In this document: positions 7,777 through 16,597 of the stretch, in pieces
How positions within the stretch are numbered: the first letter of the stretch is position 1
Layout of the letters: each line of letters opens with the position of its first letter
Source of the DNA: Hyphomicrobiales bacterium
GTDB taxonomy: Bacteria; Pseudomonadota; Alphaproteobacteria; Rhizobiales; Beijerinckiaceae
Length of the DNA stretch: 43,798 nt
NCBI GenBank assembly: GCA_028290285.1
Contig: JAQGKD010000004.1
Coordinates: 1-43,798, forward strand
Direction of reading: 5' to 3'
The notes under the pieces: model-generated
Seen by the model: only the letters and a program-made list of their open reading frames with translations
What the model was told of the DNA's origin: nothing
The model's database searches: none
Program-made: the position numbers and the translations under genes

Positions 7777-8667
7777 ATGCTTCGTCTTGCAGCCAGAGTC
7801 TGCCTTGTCGCGCTGGCGTTGGGCAACATGAGCGCCGCCCGTGCCGAGCCGCGTCTCAACGTACTCGCCACGTTCTCGATTCTCGGCGATCTCGTGCAGC
7901 AGGTCGGCGGCGATGAGGTGGCGGTTAGCGTCCTGGTCGGCCCCAACGGCGACGCCCATGTCTTTCAGCCCTCGCCAGCAGATGTCGGCAGGGTCCGCGA
8001 CGCGAAGCTCGTCTTTGTCAACGGTCTGGGGCTCGAAGGCTGGATGCCCCGCCTCGTGCAGGCCTCCGGCAGCAAGGCGCCGCTCGTGATCGTCTCGACC
8101 GGTATTCAGCCGATCCGGGACGAGGATCCCGAACATGGCGGGCTCGACCCCCACGCCTGGCAGAGTGTCGCCAATGTCAGGATTTACATTGGCACTATCC
8201 GTGATGCTCTCATCGCCGCCGATCCGGAGGGGCGGGGAGCCTATGAGGCCCATGCGCAGGCCTATCTATCGGCGCTCGACGCCCTTGAGACGGACGTGCG
8301 CGCTACGATCGAAAAGATACCGCCTGCAAACCGGCGCATCATCACCACGCATGACGCCTTCGGCTATTTCGCCAGGGCCTATGGCATGACCTTCATCGCG
8401 CCACAGGGCGTCTCGACCGAGGCCGAAGCCTCGTCGCGCGATGTCGCCCGCATTATCCGCCAGATCAGGGCCTCGAATGTGCCCGCTGTTTTTCTGGAAA
8501 ACATCTCCGACACGCGGCTCATCGAGCAGATTGCGCGCGAGACCAGGGCCAGGATCGGCGAGAAGGTCTACTCGGATTCACTGTCGGAGCGAGGCGGACC
8601 CGCCGCGACCTATACCGACATGATCCGCCACAACACCCGTGCTTTCGCTGCGGCGCTCGGTGGCTGA
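7777..8667 (+). CDS. aztC: Periplasmic zinc-binding protein, AztC-like
   Basis: A 296-residue cluster A-I solute-binding protein with a signal peptide that probably ends near ARA (residue 23). Likely zinc ligands can be read directly: His61 in GDAHVF, His126 in DPHAW, His192 in THDAFGYF and Asp267 in YSDSLS. The third His (Glu in manganese proteins such as PsaA) points to zinc. The His-rich loop of ZnuA is nearly absent (only DPEHGGLD), as in AztC. No aztD chaperone gene follows, so the chaperone role may be filled by the His-rich peptide at the start of the operon, which is inference. A GAGG ribosome site precedes the ATG. It converges on the next gene with no spacer. Confidence 0.9.
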   Translation: MLRLAARVCLVALALGNMSAARAEPRLNVLATFSILGDLVQQVGGDEVAVSVLVGPNGDAHVFQPSPADVGRVRDAKLVFVNGLGLEGWMPRLVQASGSKAPLVIVSTGIQPIRDEDPEHGGLDPHAWQSVANVRIYIGTIRDALIAADPEGRGAYEAHAQAYLSALDALETDVRATIEKIPPANRRIITTHDAFGYFARAYGMTFIAPQGVSTEAEASSRDVARIIRQIRASNVPAVFLENISDTRLIEQIARETRARIGEKVYSDSLSERGGPAATYTDMIRHNTRAFAAALGG

Positions 8668-8939
8668 TCAGCTGCGGTCGATGACGAGTTCGAACATGTC
8701 GGGCGAAAAGCAGGGCTCTTCCTCCCCGACCTCGTCGTGGATGTAGGTCTGGTTCTGCAACTCCAGAAAGCGCAATCCATCCCATGGGCGGGCGTCGTGA
8801 CGACCTCCCGCACCGTGTAGAGGCGGCCTTCGACGGGAAGGCTCAGCTCGCCCATGAAATAAGGGAGGTCCACGTCGATCCGGTTGACGGATTGCAGGCA
8901 ACGGACCTTGTCGCCCCTCAAAAACCTGATCCTGACCAT
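8668..8939 (-). pseudogene. Small conserved hypothetical gene with a single-base frameshift
   Basis: Two frames together read as one protein. The first starts MVRIRFLRGDKVRCLQ at 8939, with GAGG upstream, and runs to about VREVVTT. The second continues with WDGLRFLELQNQTYIHD and ends DMFELVIDRS at 8668. The span is 272 bases, one short of 273, so one extra base near 8780-8800 would restore a 90-residue protein. The break falls in the GC-rich stretch GACGCCCGCCC (reverse strand), so either a real deletion or a sequencing error is possible. I recognise the general look of a small rhizobial protein of unknown function. Its stop abuts that of aztC inside the palindrome GCTGATCAGC. Confidence 0.6.
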
Positions 8940-9122
8940 TCGCCTATCCTCAATGGATGCCGAAAGGGCCGATTCTGACGTCAGATAGCCCGAATCAGTC
9001 TCACTCAGCCAATTCATGCCACAGTCAATCCGAAAAGCCACACTCCGAAACTTTATAGCCAAGGTGCCGGATTCTGGCCGCACTGCGCCCTTAAGGCAAT
9101 CTGATCGAATGATCACTGGAGA

Positions 9123-10343
9123 GTGAACCCGTTGCGAAATCAAAAGCAGTCGTCCGCCGCCACCCCAGAAAATGCCTCGCCGGAAACCGGCGCCGAGGAA
9201 AAATCGGCCACGCGGCCGGATGGGAAGCGGTCGAAGACGGGCGCGAATTTCGCAGCTTTCGCGGCTCGCTCGCTCCTCGTAAGCGGGCTCATGGCCTCCG
9301 GGTCGATGGCGGCGTTGTCGTCTCTTGGAACGGCGCCGTCGAGTGGCGGCCACCCGGTCCGTGCATCGCTGGCCCCGGTTTTCGTCCAGGCCCCGAAGGA
9401 CCCGCGCGCCCCCGCGCAGGTAGCCGTCGCCAAGCCTTCCAAGCCCGACGATGTGGCCAAGCCCCAGGATCTCGCCAAGCCCGAGGACATCGCGAGGCAG
9501 GCGGCTGAAGCCAGACGCGAACTCGCGGCTGCCAGCGCCATCGCGGCGACTGTGGGCAGTGCTACGAGCAAGGTTGCCAGCGCAAAGCCCGATTATGGAT
9601 TTTCGAAGCTCTTCAGCAACCTGATCGCGGCCAAGCCGGACGAACTCGGGCTTTCCTCGGAAGTCCTGAAGTTCGGCCCCATGCGCGTCCGCCAGGATCT
9701 GGTCTCGACAATCGTGCGCGCGGCGCATGAGACGCAGGCCGATCCCGTCCTTCTGATGGCCATTGCCGACAAGGAATCGAGCTTCGCGACCGGGGTGAAC
9801 GCCTCGACATCCTCGGCGGTCGGCCTGTTCCAGTTCGTCGAGGGAACGTGGCTGAAGGTGGTGCGGGAATTTGGTCCCCAGCACGGTCTGGCCCGCGAAG
9901 CCGCGCTGATCGAGGGGCCGGAAGACGGCCCCGGCGTCATGACCGCCAAAGATCGCGCGCGCATTCTGGCTATGCGCAAGGACCCCTACCTTTCCGCGCT
10001 CCTCGCCTCCGAAATGCTCAAGCGCGACGCCAGCGACATCGGCACCAAGCTCGGCCGCGACCTCACGACCGAGGAAGTCTATCTCGCGCATTTCTTGGGA
10101 CCGTATGACGCCTATAAATTCCTCGACAAGGTCGACTCGCAGCCCAAAGCGGTCGCAGCGAAGCTGCTTCCCAAGCCCGCGCGCGCAAATCGTCCCATCT
10201 TCTTCGCCCGCAGCGGTCGCCGGTCGAAGGGCCTCTCCGTGGCCGAAGTCCACAAGAAGATCGAACAGGCGATGGGCCTGCGCCTCGACCGGTATCGCAA
10301 TGTCGCCGACACCGTTCCCACGGCGACGGCCTACGCGCAGTAG
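9123..10343 (+). CDS. Lytic transglycosylase, SLT-domain protein with a membrane anchor
   Basis: A protein of up to 406 residues. Layout: a charged N-terminal tail, a hydrophobic stretch (about residues 43-67) that could be an uncleaved anchor or signal, a Pro/Lys linker with repeated AKP units (about 103-120), a helical stretch, then the lysozyme-like domain. Catalytic Glu218 lies in ADKESS, followed by SSAVGLFQF and GTWL, the pattern of soluble lytic transglycosylase folds that cleave peptidoglycan. The start is uncertain: GTG at 9123 has GGAG only two bases away, whereas TTG at 9132 has it at a normal distance. It is monocistronic, divergent from the frameshifted gene and convergent with the next. 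The C-terminal region after about residue 330 is not recognised. Confidence 0.85.
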   Translation: MNPLRNQKQSSAATPENASPETGAEEKSATRPDGKRSKTGANFAAFAARSLLVSGLMASGSMAALSSLGTAPSSGGHPVRASLAPVFVQAPKDPRAPAQVAVAKPSKPDDVAKPQDLAKPEDIARQAAEARRELAAASAIAATVGSATSKVASAKPDYGFSKLFSNLIAAKPDELGLSSEVLKFGPMRVRQDLVSTIVRAAHETQADPVLLMAIADKESSFATGVNASTSSAVGLFQFVEGTWLKVVREFGPQHGLAREAALIEGPEDGPGVMTAKDRARILAMRKDPYLSALLASEMLKRDASDIGTKLGRDLTTEEVYLAHFLGPYDAYKFLDKVDSQPKAVAAKLLPKPARANRPIFFARSGRRSKGLSVAEVHKKIEQAMGLRLDRYRNVADTVPTATAYAQ

Positions 10344-10347
10344 CGAC

Positions 10348-10932
10348 TTACCTGGCGGCCGCCGCGCCCTCGCCCGTCGTATCCGTCGGGACCTTGTAGA
10401 GCGGGATGACGCGCACCTTGCGGTCCTCGCGCGGCGCCGCCTCCGCATGCACGGGCGCGCTTGCCGCAGGCGCCACGGGGGACGCAACGGCGGGCAGGGC
10501 AGCCTTGATAGGCGTCTCCTGGGCAGGAGCCGGTTTGATGTCTGCATCTGAAGTGGCCGGCGTGCGCGACGCGACGCGGGGTTGCTGCGTCGGCTTTCGC
10601 TTGCGGGCGTTTTTCTTGTGGACGCGCTGCATGTCACGCAGGATTGGTTGCGGATCGACGGCGAGCCGTTCGCGCGAACTCACGCCATTGGGATTGTCAT
10701 ATTCATAAACGAGCCGGTCGTCCCCCTCGCGAGGCGCGAGACGCCGCACCGGCACGCCGTTGGAACGCTCCAGGCGCTGAGGTTGCACGTAGACGATGGT
10801 GTCGCCCGGCTGCACTTCCTGTGCAAACTGCGCCTCCGAACGAGACAAACCGGCCATTAGCGCGGCCACAGCAGTAACGCCGAGAACGCCGGCTCGTTGT
10901 ATGCGTGCCGGCCATTCCATCAGATATGCCAT
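10348..10932 (-). CDS. Secreted hypothetical protein (194 aa)
   Basis: The start chosen, ATG at 10932, gives a plausible signal peptide or anchor (ARIQRAGVLGVTAVAALMAG) followed by QEVQPGDTIVYVQPQRLERS. The body is rich in Pro, Ala, Lys and Arg, with a basic stretch RVHKKNARKRKP in the middle and a low-complexity Ala/Pro tail, so most of it is probably disordered. I do not recognise a family. The ribosome site is poor, and a later ATG at 10920 (MEWPAR) is an alternative. It is convergent with the transglycosylase gene, four bases apart, which makes a cell-wall link possible but unproven. Confidence 0.65.
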   Translation of the reverse strand: MAYLMEWPARIQRAGVLGVTAVAALMAGLSRSEAQFAQEVQPGDTIVYVQPQRLERSNGVPVRRLAPREGDDRLVYEYDNPNGVSSRERLAVDPQPILRDMQRVHKKNARKRKPTQQPRVASRTPATSDADIKPAPAQETPIKAALPAVASPVAPAASAPVHAEAAPREDRKVRVIPLYKVPTDTTGEGAAAAR

Positions 10933-11081
10933 GCTATGGTCCCATCGCTCCACCGGCACTCGCGCCGCTTGCACCTCAACGTTTTCGCTGCTGCCATGGT
11001 TGCGCAGAATTCGCGTCGTCTGGACGCACTGCGGCGCGCCACCTATCCTGATTCCCCAAGAAGAACATCGGAGGCTCCGCC

Positions 11082-12050
11082 ATGAAGCTCGTCTGCTACG
11101 ACCCACATGCGCGCAGGGACGATCTTGCCGAGGCCATGAAAGCCTTTCCCGATGTCGGCTTCGACCGCCCGGAGACGATGGACGCATTCGCGGCGAGCCT
11201 CCCCGATGCGGAGGTCCTGGTCATCGGCAATCGGGCCTATGACGAAGAGGCCTCGAAGACGATCCTGGAGCACGGCCGCAAGCTGCGCTGGATGCAGTTC
11301 ACGACCTCGGGCTTCGACAAGGCCACAAAGTTCGGGCTGCCGCCGGGCGTCGTGGTCACCAATGCCGCCGGCCTCCGGGCCTTCGCCGTCGCCGAACATG
11401 CGCTCGCTCTGATGCTGGGATTGATGCGCCAGCTGCGTGCGACGGAGCAGGGCCAGCGAGATCAGGTCTGGTGCCGCGATGCCGTGACACCCTCCCTGGA
11501 CAATCTGGCTGGCAAGCACCTGCTCGTCATCGGCGTAGGCGCGATCGGCCAGGAGATCGCGCGCAAGGCGAAAGCCTTCGATATGCTGGTGACCGGCGTC
11601 AGCCGCAGCACGGAGCCGCTCGCCAATTTCGACACCATGCGCCCGCGTGCCGAACTTGGCCAGGCGGTGGCCGCCGCCGATATGATCGTCATGGCAGCGA
11701 CCTATGAAGCGCAAACGCATGAATTGTTCAATGCCGCCCTCATCGCCGCGATGAAGCCGAGCGCCTACCTCGTCAATATTGCGCGCGGTCCGCTGATCGA
11801 GGAGGCGGCTCTCGTCGAGGCGCTGCGGGACAGGCGGATAGCAGGCGCCGGCCTCGACGTTACCGCCGTCGAACCTTTGCCTGCCGGCCATCCGCTCTAC
11901 AGCCTGCCCAATGTCATCGTGACGCCCCATATCGCCGGAGCGGGATCGAGCGGCACGGGGGCCGGCATGGGCCGCATCCTCGCCGACAATCTGCGGCTCT
12001 GGCTGAACGGCGAAAAACTGCAGAAAATCGTCATCGAGCGCACGGCATGA
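11082..12050 (+). CDS. D-2-hydroxyacid dehydrogenase, NAD-dependent
   Basis: A 322-residue enzyme of the D-isomer-specific 2-hydroxyacid dehydrogenase family. The NAD-binding loop is GVGAIG (residues 151-156). The catalytic triad can be read as Arg235 (NIARGP), Glu264 (TAVEPLP) and His283 (TPHIAG). It interconverts a 2-oxo acid and its D-2-hydroxy acid in the cytosol; phosphoglycerate, glyoxylate or a branched oxo acid are all possible. There is no C-terminal ACT domain, which argues against a regulated SerA. GGAGG precedes the ATG. It overlaps the LOG-family gene by four bases, so the two are translationally coupled. Confidence 0.9.
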   Translation: MKLVCYDPHARRDDLAEAMKAFPDVGFDRPETMDAFAASLPDAEVLVIGNRAYDEEASKTILEHGRKLRWMQFTTSGFDKATKFGLPPGVVVTNAAGLRAFAVAEHALALMLGLMRQLRATEQGQRDQVWCRDAVTPSLDNLAGKHLLVIGVGAIGQEIARKAKAFDMLVTGVSRSTEPLANFDTMRPRAELGQAVAAADMIVMAATYEAQTHELFNAALIAAMKPSAYLVNIARGPLIEEAALVEALRDRRIAGAGLDVTAVEPLPAGHPLYSLPNVIVTPHIAGAGSSGTGAGMGRILADNLRLWLNGEKLQKIVIERTA

Positions 12051-12826
12051 GCGAGTCCGAAGCCCCGCGCCCCGATCGCCAGATCGCCTCGCCCGCCTAT
12101 CGCCTCGCAGCCTTGGACCAGGATTTCCTGCTGTCGGACGCGCAGCGCGGCGTTCGCTTCCTGCTGGAGTATGAAAAGGTCGAGGAGGCCCTGCGCGCCT
12201 GGGCCGTGCGCTCGACCGTCGTGGTCTTTGGCAGCGCGCGAGTGCGCGAGAGCGGCCCGGCCCGCCATGCTCACTGGTATGCGCAGGCCCGGGCCTTTGG
12301 CAAACTTTGCTCGCTGGAGGGAGGCGCGCTCGATCATAATGGCGGCCCGTGCGATAACGTGATCGCGACAGGCGGTGGGCCAGGCATCATGGAGGCTGCC
12401 AACCGCGGTGCGAGCGAAGTGGGCGCGCCCAGTATCGGCTTCAACATAACCCTGCCGCACGAACAATTGCCCAACGCCTACACCACGCCGGAGCTGACCT
12501 TCCGCTTCCATTATTTTGCGATGCGCAAAATGCACCTCGCCATGCGCGCCAAGGCCCTGGTGGTCTTCCCTGGCGGCTTCGGCACGTTCGACGAATTGTT
12601 CGAGGTCCTCACCCTGCGCCAGACGGGCAAGGCGCCCGACATCCCTGTCGTGCTCGTCGATGAAGCCTATTGGCGCTCCTGCATCAGCTTCGACAGCATG
12701 ATGGAGGCCGGCGTGATCGAGGAGCGCGATCTCCATCTCTTTCGTTTCGCGGAAACGGCTGCCGGCGCCTGGGCGCAGCTTCTGGCGCGTGGCGTCACGC
12801 GACCGCTGGAGCCCAAAAACACCTGA
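12047..12826 (+). CDS. LOG-family protein (TIGR00730-type Rossmann fold)
   Basis: A 259-residue protein carrying both LOG motifs: GGGPGIMEA (residues 109-117) and PGGFGTFDE (175-183). The family hydrolyses nucleoside 5'-monophosphates to free base and ribose 5-phosphate; some members release cytokinins. This one belongs to the longer type, with about 90 residues before the first motif, so a cytokinin role should not be assumed. Its ATG overlaps the stop of the hydroxyacid dehydrogenase gene (ATGA). Confidence 0.88.
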   Translation: MSESEAPRPDRQIASPAYRLAALDQDFLLSDAQRGVRFLLEYEKVEEALRAWAVRSTVVVFGSARVRESGPARHAHWYAQARAFGKLCSLEGGALDHNGGPCDNVIATGGGPGIMEAANRGASEVGAPSIGFNITLPHEQLPNAYTTPELTFRFHYFAMRKMHLAMRAKALVVFPGGFGTFDELFEVLTLRQTGKAPDIPVVLVDEAYWRSCISFDSMMEAGVIEERDLHLFRFAETAAGAWAQLLARGVTRPLEPKNT

Positions 12827-12893
12827 CCTCGGCACCATGGCCGTTGCGCGGGGCCGCGCCGCTCACCATGTCAGCGCGGCCACGGAGACAGCC

Positions 12894-13577
12894 ATGCTCG
12901 ATGCCGCCCTCGCCGCCATGTCCGAGATTCTCACGCCGCCGTTTCGCCGCGTGCTCTACAAAATTCTCGGGCTGACCCTCGTGCTGCTCGCGTTAGTCTG
13001 GGTCGGCCTCGACAAGGTCGTCATATCCTATGTCGCCGTGCCTTATCCGTGGCTCGCGACCATGCTGTCGATCCTCACTGGCCTCGGCCTGTTTCTCGGC
13101 CTCGCCTTTCTCGTCGCTCCCGTCTCGATGCTTGTCGCGGGCTTCTTCCTCGACGAACTGGCCGAGCGAGTCGAGTTCGACACGACGGGCGCGACGGGCC
13201 AGGCCCTGCCGGGGGGCCAGGCGATCTGGCTGGCCAGCAAGTTCGCGCTCGTGTCCGTGCTGGTCAATCTGCTGGCGCTGCTCGTGCTGCTCTTGCCCGG
13301 CGTCAATATCGTCGCCTTCTTCGTGGCTAACGCCTATCTCTTCGGCCGCGAGTATTTCGAGCTGGCAGCCCTGCGTTATCGACCGATCGAGGAGGTCCGC
13401 GAAATGCGCCGCCGCCACCGCCTCTACATTTTTCTCTGTGGTTTTTTCGTCGCGGCTGTCGTCGCAGTGCCCATCGTCAATCTGCTGACGCCGCTCTTCG
13501 GCACGGCCTTCATGGTTCGGATCCACCAGAGGCTGTCACGGCAAGAGCGCGGCGTGATGATTCAGGCCGGGCGCTGA
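12894..13577 (+). CDS. EI24/CysZ-like integral membrane protein
   Basis: A 227-residue protein with about four strongly hydrophobic segments, including VLYKILGLTLVLLALVWVGL near the N-terminus, and a charged loop (FELAALRYRPIEEVREMRRR) before the last membrane segment. The pattern fits the EI24/CysZ family, whose E. coli member takes part in sulfate uptake. No sulfur gene is nearby, so sulfate transport is only a family-level guess. The ATG at 12894 is chosen because GGAG lies 7-8 bases upstream; an upstream extension to 12789 overlaps the LOG gene. Its 3' end overlaps the end of the convergent NDUFA9-like gene by 16 bases. Confidence 0.78.
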   Translation: MLDAALAAMSEILTPPFRRVLYKILGLTLVLLALVWVGLDKVVISYVAVPYPWLATMLSILTGLGLFLGLAFLVAPVSMLVAGFFLDELAERVEFDTTGATGQALPGGQAIWLASKFALVSVLVNLLALLVLLLPGVNIVAFFVANAYLFGREYFELAALRYRPIEEVREMRRRHRLYIFLCGFFVAAVVAVPIVNLLTPLFGTAFMVRIHQRLSRQERGVMIQAGR

Positions 13578-14569
13578 CGGTCGAACTGGCCGGCCTTGCG
13601 GAAGCGATAGAGATAGGTCGGAACGATCGATTCGATCGCCTCCGCCTGGAGATGCAGCGCGCCGAGCGTGCGCCCCTCCGCAAGGGCCTGCTCCGAGACG
13701 ACATTGTCTCGCTTGAGCAACCGCACCTGATCGCGGGTGGTCAGCAGCATGTCCGGGTAGAGCCCCAGCGAGAGTTTCGAGGCAATCTCCGTTCCGAGCG
13801 CCATGTAATGCGCCGCGCCGAAGGGCACGGGAACCAGAAGCCGCTTGCGGCCGGTGGTGGCGCAGACGAATTCCATCAGTTCGCGGAAGCTCTTCACCTC
13901 GGGGCCACCGAGTTCGTAGACGGTACCCGGACGCGTCTCGCCGGCGAGAGCCATCGCAACCACCTGCGCGACATCGCCCACGAAGACAGGCTGGAAGCGG
14001 GTCTCCCCGCCACCGATCAGCGGCAGCACGGGAGACATCCGCGCGAGCGCGGCGAAACGATTGAAGAAGCTATCTTCCGGGCCGAACACGAGGGACGGAC
14101 GCAGGACCGTCGCACCGGGGAAAAATTCGAAGGCGGCCGCCTCCCCCGCGGCCTTCGACCGGGCATAGTCCGAATCGGACTGCGGATCGGCCCCGAGCGC
14201 CGACATCTGCACGAGGGACGTGACACCGGCTTCGCGCGCCGCGCGCGCCACGGCCCGCGCGCCGAAAGCCTGAACGGCATCGAAACGCTGGCGGCCGGTC
14301 TCCGTCAGGATGCCCACGAGATTGACGACAGCATCGGCCCCCCGCAATGCGGCGGCTACGGAAGCCGGATAGCGGAGATTGGCCTGGACCGCATGGATCT
14401 GTCCGACCCTGCCGATGGGCTGCAGGTGTCCAGCGAGATTGGGCCGGCGCGCGGCGACGCGAATGCGCCATCCCTGCCTGGCCAGTGCCCTGACGACGTG
14501 GCGGCCTATAAATCCCGTGCCGCCGAAAACCGTGACCAGACGCACCGATCTGTCGTTGCTCTCAACCAT
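13562..14569 (-). CDS. NDUFA9-like NAD(P)-binding protein (atypical SDR)
   Basis: A 335-residue Rossmann protein with nucleotide-binding loop GGTGFIG (residues 16-22). NLVGILTE, MSALGADP and LRPSLVFGPED are typical of the complex-I NDUFA9-like subfamily of extended SDRs. In alphaproteobacteria these proteins are related to the mitochondrial complex-I accessory subunit, and some bind the complex. Catalysis is doubtful in this subfamily, though a YxxxK-like YARSK is present. The gene stands alone on the reverse strand and is followed convergently by the EI24-like gene. Confidence 0.88.
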   Translation of the reverse strand: MVESNDRSVRLVTVFGGTGFIGRHVVRALARQGWRIRVAARRPNLAGHLQPIGRVGQIHAVQANLRYPASVAAALRGADAVVNLVGILTETGRQRFDAVQAFGARAVARAAREAGVTSLVQMSALGADPQSDSDYARSKAAGEAAAFEFFPGATVLRPSLVFGPEDSFFNRFAALARMSPVLPLIGGGETRFQPVFVGDVAQVVAMALAGETRPGTVYELGGPEVKSFRELMEFVCATTGRKRLLVPVPFGAAHYMALGTEIASKLSLGLYPDMLLTTRDQVRLLKRDNVVSEQALAEGRTLGALHLQAEAIESIVPTYLYRFRKAGQFDRQRPA

Positions 14570-14649
14570 GGAATCCCCGCGTCGTGCGCTCGCCTCTGCT
14601 CAGGCTCGCTCATAGTCGACACGGCCACCGCTGTACAGGGCTTTGCCCG

Positions 14650-14949
14650 TCACTTGCGCCGGATGCGAATCGGAATCGGCACGAGCCGCCCCCCGCCGGG
14701 GCCATCGTCCTGATCGTCGGACATGCCCATAATCGCGGTTCCGCAGACGGCGCTTCCGAATGTGACGGCAAATCCGCCAAACAGCAGGACAAGCGCCGGA
14801 AGCGGCATGTCGCTGTGAGCCAGAAGGGAGCCGAGCCCCGCGACGTCCCAGTATACGAGGAACCCAGCAAAGAAAACCCCGAGAATGGCGCCAGCGGCGG
14901 CATTCCAGGCCAACAACCTGATCACGCGGGTATCGGAACACTGCTTCAT
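14650..14949 (-). CDS. Small membrane protein (99 aa)
   Basis: Two or three hydrophobic segments can be seen (AWNAAAGAILGVFFAGFLVY and LPALVLLFGGFAVTFGSAVC), then a soluble basic tail ending IPIRIRRK. AGGAG sits at a good distance before the ATG at 14949. I do not recognise a named family, but the composition and start signal make it a convincing gene. Nothing in the context points to a function; it lies between the NDUFA9-like gene and the tRNA. Confidence 0.72.
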   Translation of the reverse strand: MKQCSDTRVIRLLAWNAAAGAILGVFFAGFLVYWDVAGLGSLLAHSDMPLPALVLLFGGFAVTFGSAVCGTAIMGMSDDQDDGPGGGRLVPIPIRIRRK

Positions 14950-15129
14950 GGAAGCACTCCTCGAAAAACCACACTACGCCGCGCAACGCGCGGGACAAGG
15001 GATCTGTTGCAGCAGAAACCGGACAACCGGAGTTTGACCCGCGATCTCTTTCGATTCTCGATATAGGCGCTCGTTTCAGGTTTTCATGGGGCACACACCG
15101 GAATAAATCGCGTCAGGGCAGGTCAGCGA

Positions 15130-15159
15130 TTGACAACGAGCCACCCCGCCCCGTAAGAA
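15130..15159 (+). promoter_or_regulatory. Candidate sigma-70-type promoter of tRNA-Leu
   Basis: A perfect TTGACA (15130-15135) is followed after 18 bases by TAAGAA (15154-15159), placing transcription start at about 15166, right before the tRNA. The -10 match is weak (3 of 6). Confidence 0.5.
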
Positions 15160-15167
15160 CCGCCCGT

Positions 15168-15254
<87 letters not shown>

Positions 15255-15340
15255 TCCGCAAAAAAGACGTAGCAGTCCAAACAAACTGCCGGAATACAAG
15301 ACCGGTTGGCCGCCGGAGTGAGTCCACAACGGTCGTACAG

Positions 15341-15606
15341 ATGGCGCTCGCGATGGCGAGTCCCTGGAAGCATCCCGAGACCGAAATCTATTGGCTGCGG
15401 AAGCACGTTCCGGAGGATTTGCGAGCACTCGTCGGCAAGCCCGAAGAGAAGCAAAGCCTCGAGACGAAGGAACCGGCGGGAGCCAAGAGGCTCCACGCCG
15501 CGAAACTGTCCGAGATCGAATCGCAATGGGAAGCCCGCGACGGACGCCGACAGGCACCACCTCGCTGTCTGAGCGCCCGGCCCACGACCGCGCCGTCCGG
15601 GTTTAA
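15341..15606 (+). pseudogene. Decayed tyrosine integrase, N-terminal fragment
   Basis: The first 65 or so codons (MALAMASPWKHPETEIYWLR, then VPEDLRALVGKPEEKQSLET and AKRLHAAKLSEIESQW) match the N-terminal domain of rhizobial-type phage integrases (DUF6538-like). After about 15540 the homology moves to another frame (TTSLSERPAHDRAVRV), which ends at a stop at 15606. The DNA-binding core and the catalytic R-H-R-Y domain are missing entirely. Position and orientation right after tRNA-Leu are those of an island integrase. It is non-functional as seen here; only the site preference can be inferred. Confidence 0.75.
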
Positions 15607-15662
15607 CGCCGGAGACACGACTGCGGCTGTCCTGCTGTCCGTTCGTAGGCTGAGCCTCTGCA

Positions 15663-16520
15663 TCAGATCAGAGGCTTGCCGCCGGTCACTGCCACGGTGG
15701 CGCCGGAAACGTAACTCGACTCGTCCGAGGCCAGCAAAACATAAATCGGCGCGAGTTCGCACGGTTGGCCTGGCCGCTTCATTGGAACTTCCGAGCCGAA
15801 CTGGGTTACCTTTTCCGCAGGCATGGTGGAGGGAATCAGCGGGGTCCAGATCGGGCCAGGCGCAACACAGTTCACTCGGATGTTCTTTTCGGCGAGCAGC
15901 TGCGCGAGTCCGCCTGTGAAGTTCTGAATGGCGCCCTTGGTGGTGGCGTAGGCGAGCAATTGGGGACTGGGCGTATCCGCGTTGATCGAGCTCGTGTTGA
16001 TAATGGAGGCACCCGCCTGCATGTGCGCCACGGCGGCCTTGCTCAGATAGAACATCGCATGCACGTTCGTTCTGAACGTCGTGTCCCATTCTTCATCGCT
16101 GATGTCTTGCAGGTCGGTGAACGTCGCCTGATGCGCAGCATTGTTTACTAGGATGTCGATGCCGCCTAACTCGCTGACGCAGCGCTCGATGATCTTGCGA
16201 CAGTGCGCAGGATCCTTGATGTCGCCGGGGACAAGAACACACCTGCGTCCACTTTGTTCGACCAGGCGCCTTGCCTCGTGCGCATCCCTCTCTTCGTTCA
16301 AGTAAGAGATGAGCACGTCTGCGCCCTCACGGGCAAACGCGAGTGCGACGGCGCGGCCAATGCCGCTGTCTCCGCCCGTGATTACAGCGCGCTTGCCGGC
16401 GAGTCGGCCTGAACCTTGATAGCTGTCTTCGCCATAGTCGGGCTGTGGCTTCATGTCGGCGCTGCTGCCAGGAATGCTTTGCGGCTGCGCCGGAAAGGGC
16501 GGCACGGGATACTGCTTCAT
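15663..16520 (-). CDS. SDR family oxidoreductase, stress-type (YghA/YhdG-like)
   Basis: A 285-residue classical-type short-chain dehydrogenase with an N-terminal extension rich in Pro/Gln before the Rossmann fold. Motifs: TGGDSGIGR (about residues 48-56), NNAA (126-129), active-site Ser near 177, Tyr191 and Lys195 in YATTK. Such extended SDRs are NAD(P)-dependent reductases often induced by general stress. The start at 16520 is chosen because it gives the family's usual opening (MKQYPVPPFP), with AGGTCC upstream. A candidate EcfG promoter lies 53 bases before the start, fitting stress control. The substrate is unknown. It converges on the integrase relic. Confidence 0.9.
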   Translation of the reverse strand: MKQYPVPPFPAQPQSIPGSSADMKPQPDYGEDSYQGSGRLAGKRAVITGGDSGIGRAVALAFAREGADVLISYLNEERDAHEARRLVEQSGRRCVLVPGDIKDPAHCRKIIERCVSELGGIDILVNNAAHQATFTDLQDISDEEWDTTFRTNVHAMFYLSKAAVAHMQAGASIINTSSINADTPSPQLLAYATTKGAIQNFTGGLAQLLAEKNIRVNCVAPGPIWTPLIPSTMPAEKVTQFGSEVPMKRPGQPCELAPIYVLLASDESSYVSGATVAVTGGKPLI

Positions 16521-16572
16521 GTGCAAGGACCTGCGTTGAGGCTGCGCGTCGTGCAGCGATTGCTGGGCACAC

Positions 16573-16597
16573 AACGTACGCAGCAGCAATCGGTTCG
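16573..16597 (-). promoter_or_regulatory. Candidate EcfG (general stress sigma factor) promoter
   Basis: Read on the reverse strand: CGAAC, 16 bases, CGTT. The alphaproteobacterial EcfG consensus is GGAAC-N16/17-CGTT, so there is one mismatch. It lies about 53 bases upstream of the SDR start codon, a suitable distance. Confidence 0.5.

Noticed and set aside
8610..10637. 675-codon reverse frame
   Set aside because: It is mostly the antisense of the lytic transglycosylase gene, with Arg/Ala-rich composition; only its last part is in frame with the frameshifted small gene.
13652..14713. 353-codon forward frame
   Set aside because: Antisense of the NDUFA9-like gene, which has clear motifs on the other strand.
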